Positions 58,381 to 64,000 of a stretch of DNA of 64,000 bases are shown piece by piece. Within the stretch, counting starts at the first letter, position 1; every line of letters starts with the position of its first letter. Source of the stretch: Symbiodinium microadriaticum (Eukaryota; Sar; Dinophyceae; Suessiales; Symbiodiniaceae). A program made the translations under genes and the position numbers. Location: the NCBI GenBank assembly GCA_001939145.1, contig LSRX01000168.1, positions 126,627 through 190,626 of the forward strand. Reading direction: 5' to 3'. The notes beneath the pieces are model-generated. The model was not told the DNA's origin. It did no database searches and saw only the letters and a program-made list of their open reading frames with translations.

Positions 58381-58871
58381 CCCTAAACCCTAAACCCTAA
58401 ACCACTGTTGTTGTTGGGCCCTTTCCCGTCCAGCCTGGGCCTAGGTTTTAGTTCTTCCGAGGGGAGCTTCTCCGGGTAGCTTTGACTTTTAAGGATTTTG
58501 TGACATCTTGTAGTGCAACCATGTAAGAACCATGAAAAAAGTTTCTTACTAGTTTTCAGACCTCCATATGAGGTGTAACTCTTTCCCGAGCTCATGGTTA
58601 GCAGTTACGGGCAGCACTCTTTTCAAGTGTTCTACCCCTTCCTTTCTTCATCCTCTCCGTCTTGGAGCGCATGCAAGCAGCAATCCTAAATCGCTGTACC
58701 TGATTATTCCTTTGGACCCTGAAGGTAAAGGATCCGACCACAAACACTTAGAAGCCTTGAAGCCACAAATCCCAAATCCTAGATCCCTCAAAACTTCTCC
58801 TCCCTAGGATTCTTCAATACTTCTTCCCGAGATCTACACGTCCGTAAAGAAGTACTCGTTTCCCCAAGCGT

Positions 58872-58970
58872 CCATGTACCCAAATAGTGTAACCTTTGGC
58901 TTTAAATACTTATAGAGGGACTACTTTCAGGTCACGCCATATGAGGGTACATGGACCCTTACGCCTTAAA
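58872..58970. mobile_element. foldback element, family K (K2)
   Basis: Terminal GTCCATGTACCC and GGGTACATGGACCC arms with an AT-rich centre including CTTTGGCTTTAAATACT. Confidence 0.55.
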
Positions 58971-59211
58971 CTCTTAGGGGTACCCTGAAAGGAAGTCATC
59001 ACGGAACCCTTAAACAAGCCCTTGTGGACCTTATGGACCCTTAGGGTCTGTACTTATGTAGGCTACTATTTTGAGGAGTATGTGATCATTGGCTAGTTGG
59101 ACCCTTGTGGTTATATCTTATAGACCTATCGATCCCTTGATCAATGCCTTAGTACAGAATCCTTAAACAAAAAAACCGTAGCGGAACCCTTAAGGGCCCC
59201 CAAAAGGAACC

Positions 59212-59405
59212 CCGAACCCCCTAAACCCTACACCCCCAAACCCTAAACCCTAAACCCTGAACCCCAAACCCCTCTAAACCCTACACCCCCAAACCTAAAC
59301 CCTAAACCCTAAACCCTCAAACCCTAAACCCTGAACCCTAAACCCTCAAACCCTAAACCCTAAACCCTCAAACCCTAAACCCTAAATCCTGAACCCCCAA
59401 ACCCC
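59212..59405. repeat. telomere-like array, CCCTAAA strand
   Basis: Near-perfect heptamers with periodic CCCTCAAA and CCCCAAA variants. The strand flips to TTTAGGG at 59510-59620 after a GC-rich island. Confidence 0.9.
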
Positions 59406-59636
59406 TCTATAGATCGCCGAAACATCGGAGCTTCGGCCAAGGGCCTAAGCCGAGGCTCGAAGCGACTGCAGGCGGCACAACCTCAGGATCAGGGTTTGAG
59501 GTGTTTATGTGTTTAGGGTTGAGGAATTTAGGGTTTAGGGTTTTAGGGTCTAGTAAGGGTTTAGGGTTTAGTAAGGGTTTAGGGTTTAGGGTTAGGGATT
59601 AGGGTTTGGGGTTTAGTATGGGTTCAGGGTATTAGG

Positions 59637-59800
59637 CTTCAGAGTTGAGGGGTTTAGGGTTGAGGTGTTTACCCATAGGCCCCTATGTAGTTTCTTTTTA
59701 TGGTTTAGATTGGAATGCTAAAAGGTAATCCGAAAAAGGAACTACTTAGGGGCCTATGGGGGTATGCTTCAGAGTTGAGGGGTTTAAGGTTGAGGAGCTT
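59637..59800. repeat. direct repeat flanking foldback A6
   Basis: GCTTCAGAGTTGAGGGGTTT, continuing AGGGTTGAGG, starts at 59637 and recurs with one or two changes at 59766. The element sits exactly between the two copies. Confidence 0.8.
59672..59760. mobile_element. foldback element, family A (A6, reverse orientation)
   Basis: CCCATAGGCCCCTATGTAGT ... CTACTTAGGGGCCTATGGG, with the centre in the same orientation as A3. Confidence 0.8.
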
Positions 59801-59990
59801 AACATCATGGCTTCAGGCCAGTTTTGGGTTTAGGGTATAGGGTTGTTGAGTCGGTGTTCTGCTCGCACTCGAGAAAAAATCCTTCCAGCGTTGCTCTCAG
59901 CTTTAAGGGTTTCGTCTGGGACCTAGCTAGAACCTTAGGACCTTGTTGTGTGGGGACTCCTCGAGGCTTATAAGAAGGACCCAGAGAACC

Positions 59991-60087
59991 CACTACCCCC
60001 TAGTTAAGGAATATAGCTTAAATTATAGGGGCCTGAATAATATGATTTAAGGTATATTCCTGAATTAAGGGGTATTTGGGCTCTGTT
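59991..60087. mobile_element. foldback element, family E (E3)
   Basis: CCAGAGAACCCACTACCCCC ... GGGGTATTTGGGCTCTGTTGG. Confidence 0.75.
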
Positions 60088-60602
60088 GGGGAGTTGTTGG
60101 TGACATGAGTGATAGGGTTTAAAGCTCGTCTCCTACAAGGGTTCTACACGGGTCCCATCGGGCCTCTATTAGGGTTTCGGGCTTATTATGGTCTTGCATA
60201 AGGATGGGGTACCTGAGTCGGCTCCTGCCCTCTATTGCAACGGGTTCTCCTGTTTTAGGAAGAGGGCCATCTTCTGGGCGATCTCCTCTGAAGCCCTCCG
60301 CACTCTGCGCACCGACGCCCTGGAGTGCTGTCGGTGGCGTTAACGACTCCTCCACGGTCGTAATTAAGCCTATTGAAGTGAAAGGCAGCTAGCAAGACGC
60401 ACCTTTAGGGTCAGGTATACAAACATGGCTCGAGTCACTCCTACCGGAGATGCCAAAAACGAAAAAGTTGGGGGGTCTAGGTTCTCCACCCTTAAACCCA
60501 GAGCTCCTTGCCGCCCTCCCGCACGAAATATCATCAACGGAAGCCCCCCCGAAGCAAGTTAAGCATAATTACATCTTTCTCCGCTTCAAAGGTCTTTTTC
60601 GC

Positions 60603-60800
60603 AATTGATCCCAAACCCTAAACTGAACACTAAACCCTGAACTTAAACCCTAAACTCGAAACGAAACCCTAAATCCTGAACCCTAAACTAACTCCAAACC
60701 CGAAACTGAAACCTTGCCAACCTGAACCCTAAACTAAACCAGAAACCCTAAACCCTAAGCCTGAAGCTACCCCCAAAACTTAACCCTAAACCCTAACACC
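60603..60800. repeat. degenerate telomere-like array, CCCTAAA strand
   Basis: AAACCCTAAACT, GAAACCCTAAA and similar variants. The opposite strand appears at 60890-61075 after a spacer. Confidence 0.85.
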
Positions 60801-60889
60801 TCCAGTAAAACCAACTCCTTAGGGCCATGCCGACTTCTCCGTGGGCAGATCGCCAGATGACCAGCTACCTGCTAGAGCTTTCGGGTGTT

Positions 60890-61075
60890 GGGGCTTAGGT
60901 TTTGGGGTTTTCGGGTTTAGGGTTTCCGGGTTTAGGGTGTAGGGTTTAGGGCTTAGGTTTTGGGGTTTTCGGGTGTTGGGGTTTAGGTTTTGGGGTTTTC
61001 GTGTGTTGGGGTTTACGGGTGTCGAGGTTTAGGTTTTGGGGTTTCGGGTGTTGGGGATTAGATTTTTTTTGTTTA
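60890..61075. repeat. TTTTGGGG / TTTCGGG variant telomere-like array
   Basis: Units GTTTAGGTTTTGGGGTTTTC and GGGTGTTGGG recur three to four times with a period of about 45-50 bp. Confidence 0.8.
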
Positions 61076-61524
61076 CGGGCCTCTTTTGCCATGCGCAGCC
61101 GTCAGCCTCTAGCAAAGCCCAATCGAGCAGGCGAGTAAAGCGGAAAATTTCGATGGGGTTTAGCGTTTGGGGGTCTGGGGTCCAGGGCTTAAGGTGCTAG
61201 AGAACCTAGGAGCTTACACTCCCTGAACCCTAATGACCCTAAAGTGTAGCGTATATTGGGGTTTAAAGGAGGAGACTTTTTGTGCTGTGGGAGTTTGGGG
61301 TCTCGGTTTATAATATAGGGTTTAGGGTTTACGGAGGTTTGGGGTTTTCGGGTTTAGTGTTTCGGGGTTAAGGATACGGTGGGGGGGGGTTAGCGAGTTT
61401 AAGTTTCGGGGGTTGGCGATTTGTGTTTTGTGCCTTCGATTAGTTTAATTATTGCTACAGTATTTTACGGCTGCGGGTTTCAGGGCCAAACTGAACTTGA
61501 ATTTTGCAGGGTTGAAGCTGAATG

Positions 61525-62214
61525 TCAGCTGCTGTTGATGTCGACGACCTCACAGGGCCCGATGCTGTAGCTAGACATGGCTCTGCGAATATAATCGCAT
61601 AATCCGATCTTTTGTGCATACGGAATATACTGGGATGGAAGACCCAGATCTGCAGGACCAATAATGTTTGCGGTTGTTACTATCATGATACCGTGTAGCC
61701 TTCTCTTGCATAATAAGTATTAGCATTCATCTGGTTATCTATAGCTTTCCTACCATGACTACGGCTACTAAAGAATCGTCCTGTTACTCATGAGGGATCC
61801 CAGCATGCACCGTCGCTTCGAGTTCAATCGCTGAACCCCAGGCATGGCATCGGTCACAGGTAGAAATACATCGTAAATTTCTCGTCTCCACCGATTGTAC
61901 TCAAGCGGAGGCTCGGAGAAGTGCACTTCAAGGTGGTGGAATAACACATCGCGAAGCAATCAGTCGACATCAGCAAGCCAGTGTTGACGGTCGACGATGC
62001 CGCTGATCTCGGCTTCACTCGGCTTCAGCATGTGCTTCAATGCCGTGGCAGCCTTGTGCACGTCGCACGGAAAATGAGCCAGCGTGAAGCTGTCCAAGCA
62101 GCCGCCGGTGTGGCATAATCCGTTCTCGGTCCTGTAGTTTGCGATGTACCGATCAGTGCACGACAGTCGAAGGGTCCAAACAAACTCCTTCGCAATGCGT
62201 CCGAGCTTCCCGAC
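61525..62214 (-). pseudogene. degenerate member of a repeated dinoflagellate-type gene family
   Basis: Three minus-strand pieces. The first (62214 to 61963) reads GKLGRIAKEFVWTLRLSC, then a Cys/His-rich NGLCHTGGCLDSFTLAHFPC followed by DVHKAATALK. A TGA at 61960-61962 interrupts the frame. The second (61959 to 61768) continues in the same frame with FHHLEVHFSEPPLEYNRWRR, IYDVFLPV and RLNSKRRCMLGSLMSN. After about 40 non-coding bases a third open stretch (61725 to 61525, another frame) reads GLPSQYIPYAQKIGLCDYIR. The 'LCHT.GCLD.F....PC.VH.A' and 'YD.FLPV...KRR..LG' motifs match, from memory, a very high-copy dinoflagellate hypothetical protein family of unknown function. The stop and missing ends make this a pseudogene unless TGA is decoded. 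Foldback A7 abuts its 5' end. Confidence 0.55.
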
Positions 62215-62220
62215 GCCTTA

Positions 62221-62309
62221 CCCACAGGCCCCTAAGTAGTTCTTTGTTGGATTACCTTGTAGGATTCTAAATATAAACCACAAAAAGGAGTTACTTAGGG
62301 GCCTATGGG
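62221..62309. mobile_element. foldback element, family A (A7)
   Basis: CCCACAGGCCCCTAAGTAGT ... TTACTTAGGGGCCTATGGG. TTA on the left and TAA on the right. It lies at the 5' edge of the coding-like frame that ends at 62214. Confidence 0.85.
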
Positions 62310-62784
62310 TAAACACTAGAACTCGAAGGCCTGGAAATGCTAGCGCTCGGGCTTACATGGGTTTATCTTAGCCCAAAATAACCTACCTGTTCTAAGAACT
62401 TTCATGAGGAACTCAGAAGAAGGAACCCTGGGAAGATAAGGTGTCAAAGGTCCGGGCAGGGCTTCGGATTTAGAGCTTAGCATTAAGGTTCCAAGTCGGA
62501 ATTTCGTTGGCTAAGGAACTTTCAAGCAATGCAAGGTTCAGGGTCTAGCGGTTTTAGAAGGTGCAACTCCAGACTGAATGCCTGTGTCAGATTCTACGGC
62601 AGTAAAGATTTTAAATTTCAGCGTTTTGTTCCCAGGCTTCGGGGTCCAGGGCTGCGGCTTGGGTCAGGGCATATCACTTGTGAGCACCATTGGAAGACTT
62701 ATTGCGTCTTGCTGCCCTCCTGAAACTCTAAGACGGCTTATGGCCCTGGCTTGCAAGTACCTCGGAATTCAACACCGTAAACCC

Positions 62785-62887
62785 TACCTATAGCCTGCAT
62801 TGAAGTTCCTGTTCTGGTTGAACCAATTTTTCATTTAGGATCCTGGAAAGCAAGCCCCAAAAAAAACTACAATGGAGAGTACAGGTA
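62785..62887. mobile_element. foldback element, family C (C3)
   Basis: TACCTATAGCCTGCATTGAA ... ACAATGGAGAGTACAGGTA. It is followed by GACCCTAAAC. Confidence 0.8.
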
Positions 62888-62917
62888 GACCCTAAACTTA
62901 GTTGCGCCTCTGAACAC

Positions 62918-63010
62918 AAAAACCCTAAACTCCAAACTCTAAACCCTAAACTCTAAAACCCTAAACCCTAAAACCCTAAAACCCTAAACCGTAAACCCTA
63001 AACCCGAACC
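62918..63010. repeat. telomere-like array, CCCTAAA strand
   Basis: About twelve heptamers or octamers next to a GC-rich island at 63010-63070. Confidence 0.9.
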
Positions 63011-63140
63011 CTTCAGCTGGAGACCCGCTTGCGCCTGAGCCGGCCTTCTGTGTGCCATTTCGGGGGGATGCCTCCTGCAACGAGCTCTCAGGGCTACTTT
63101 TGCGGGTTGCAGGAGAGTCTTAAGGGTTTGTTTTAACTAT

Positions 63141-63230
63141 CCTAGAGGCTCCGTAGATACCACCACTATGGAGTTAAGCCCCGGAAGGCCATCCGTGTTA
63201 TGGGTTTTGTATATATGGAGCCTCTGGGTA
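63141..63230. mobile_element. foldback element, family L (L3)
   Basis: CCTAGAGGCTCCGTAGATAC ... TATATATGGAGCCTCTGGG. Confidence 0.7.
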
Positions 63231-63407
63231 TGTTGCCGGACATAAAGAGTTTAGGAGTTCAGGGCCTAGGGTTAAGAGGGTGTTGGAGGTTCAGGCTTTA
63301 GGGTCCAAGGTTTTGGGGCGTAGAGTCTAGGGCTTAGAAGGATCCAGGCGTAGGGGTGTAGGGTGTTTAGCCGTTTAGGGCCGAAGAGGCTGTCACGAGC
63401 TTATACT

Positions 63408-63978
63408 TTAGTTCAGAAGTTTGCGAAACACGGCGTAAGCATTGCAACCAACCTCAAATTCGGCAAGTTCAAGAGGTATACACCTTTGCAGGGAGTTCTC
63501 GAGTTCTGCTCGGACACCCTTTGAAATCTTAGTCGTTGAAACACAGAGTGCCAGAGAAGCATAATTATGGTTCATTCTGAGGCCCGCAAGACGGGGTAGG
63601 ATGAATTCAAAACTGAACAAGCAGGAGTGCTCACGAGTCCAGCAGGGCATGGTGAGATCTTCCGGCATGATCGTTACCGGGTTTAAATGTAGGGTTTAGA
63701 GAGTTTATTGCCGGCTGCGCATGCACAGCCAGCTTGTCGGTTGCTGCAAGCGTGTCTGTACAAAACCATTCTGCACTGCCTTGCAACAGCTCAAGTGCAT
63801 CGCTGCTCATGCGGAGACCGGGGTGCATCGTCTCGAGGATATCGCGAACGACTCTTGCAAAAGCGCTGGAACTTTGGAGCTTTGATATCTCCTTCTGCGC
63901 CTTATCCAGCACTGCGGTGTGCGAGGCGATTCCGCTTGGCAGGAATGCTCTTGCCTTGGCGATTCCTTTACGCAGGAA
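63408..63978 (-). pseudogene. histone-H3-like gene, split by a telomere-like insertion
   Basis: The upstream piece (63978 to 63712) is open from a TGA at 63979. After a Lys/Ala-rich lead-in it reads FARVVRDILETMHPGLRM and ends TDKLAVHAQP. This lines up without gaps with the histone fold of H3: FQRLVREI against FARVVRDI, DLRF against GLRM, CAIHAKR against LAVHAQP. The downstream piece (63677 to 63408), in another frame, starts VTIMPEDL, matching H3 VTIMPKDI, so the split falls inside loop 2. By eye about 40% of 60 positions agree. The downstream piece continues for about 80 residues beyond the H3 end. It contains a second GLRM and, about 30 residues later, CIPLELAEFEV, which could be a second, weaker histone fold. 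No complete start is visible. Divergent H3, a tandem histone protein and chance similarity of the second half all remain possible. Confidence 0.6.
63678..63711. repeat. 34-bp telomere-like insertion flanked by CCGG
   Basis: The inserted bases contain GTAGGGTTTAGAGAGTTTAT and are bordered by CCGG at 63677-63680 and 63711-63714. The length is not a multiple of three, so it shifts the histone-like frame. The minus strand lacks a convincing AG acceptor, and 34 nt would be very short for an intron. Confidence 0.7.
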
Positions 63979-64000
63979 TCATCATTCGAGCAGTGTTCCT

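Noticed and set aside
63678-63711. A 34-bp intron in the histone-like gene
   Set aside because: There is no AG at the expected acceptor on the minus strand, the length is extremely short, and CCGG direct repeats favour an insertion. Not fully excluded without transcripts.
1-64000. Dinoflagellate spliced-leader genes, tRNA, rRNA or snRNA genes
   Set aside because: I looked for the SL core TTTTGGCTCAAG and for tRNA T-arm motifs and found no convincing instance. Family B contains TATTTTGAGCC but in the wrong arrangement.
1-64000. Eimeria or a related coccidian as the source
   Set aside because: Those genomes also carry AAACCCT repeats, but I would expect abundant CAG-coded homopolymer runs and real genes in 64 kb. 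The LINE RNase H wording fits dinoflagellates better. Not excluded.

Overview
This 64 kb window looks like non-coding, repeat-saturated nuclear DNA of a protist, most probably a dinoflagellate. The telomere-type heptamer TTTAGGG/CCCTAAA and its degenerate variants occur every few hundred bases on both strands. The best protein evidence for a dinoflagellate is a decayed LINE fragment whose RNase H signature ('TDxxGGKYTRDxRLRNVGWAV') and preceding zinc-knuckle-like 'CQCG..NTSQHLLYDC' are of the type I associate with dinoflagellate non-LTR elements. A degenerate copy of what I recall as a high-copy dinoflagellate hypothetical protein family supports this. Apicomplexa with heptamer-rich genomes such as Eimeria are the main alternative. 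I see no complete, intact protein gene, no rRNA or tRNA gene, no CRISPR array and no recognisable prokaryotic or organellar operon.

Four materials are interleaved. (1) Telomere-like sequence, from single heptamers to organised higher-order arrays: a 98-bp unit repeated six times near 34.3-34.9 kb, a 90-bp unit near 16.9-17.1 kb and a 16-bp unit near 21.0 kb. (2) At least ten families of short (about 85-130 bp) foldback elements resembling MITEs, some with five to twelve copies here. Several families share TACC...GGTA-type ends, and three unrelated ones are packed end to end at 45.78-46.09 kb. (3) Microsatellites and minisatellites, several lying in the middle of foldback elements. (4) Short exon-like or gene-derived fragments, usually bordered directly by telomere-like sequence.

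Regions: 1-6 kb, scattered heptamers and no gene; 6.3-6.75 kb, a hexamer microsatellite and a minisatellite; 7-10.3 kb, telomere-like blocks and foldbacks; 15.64-16.2 kb, a 560-bp GGAAGC/TTCCGT-rich foldback; 16.4-21.1 kb, organised heptamer arrays; 22.86-24.79 kb, a 660-bp exact duplication whose first copy stops at an N (possible assembly artefact); 34.3-34.9 kb, the 98-bp array; 37.0-38.7 kb, LINE remnant and a 172-codon open frame; 40.4-43.5 kb, weak coding candidates; 45.8-46.1 kb, nested foldbacks; 61.5-62.2 kb, degenerate repeated gene family; 63.4-63.98 kb, a histone-H3-like pseudogene split by a 34-bp telomere-like insertion.

The most interesting inference is that gene and transposon fragments appear joined by telomere-like filler. 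This would fit repeated breakage and repair with telomerase-type DNA addition. The best single piece of evidence is the split histone-fold pseudogene, which is flanked by a CCGG direct repeat at the insertion. All family names come from reading by eye, without database search.
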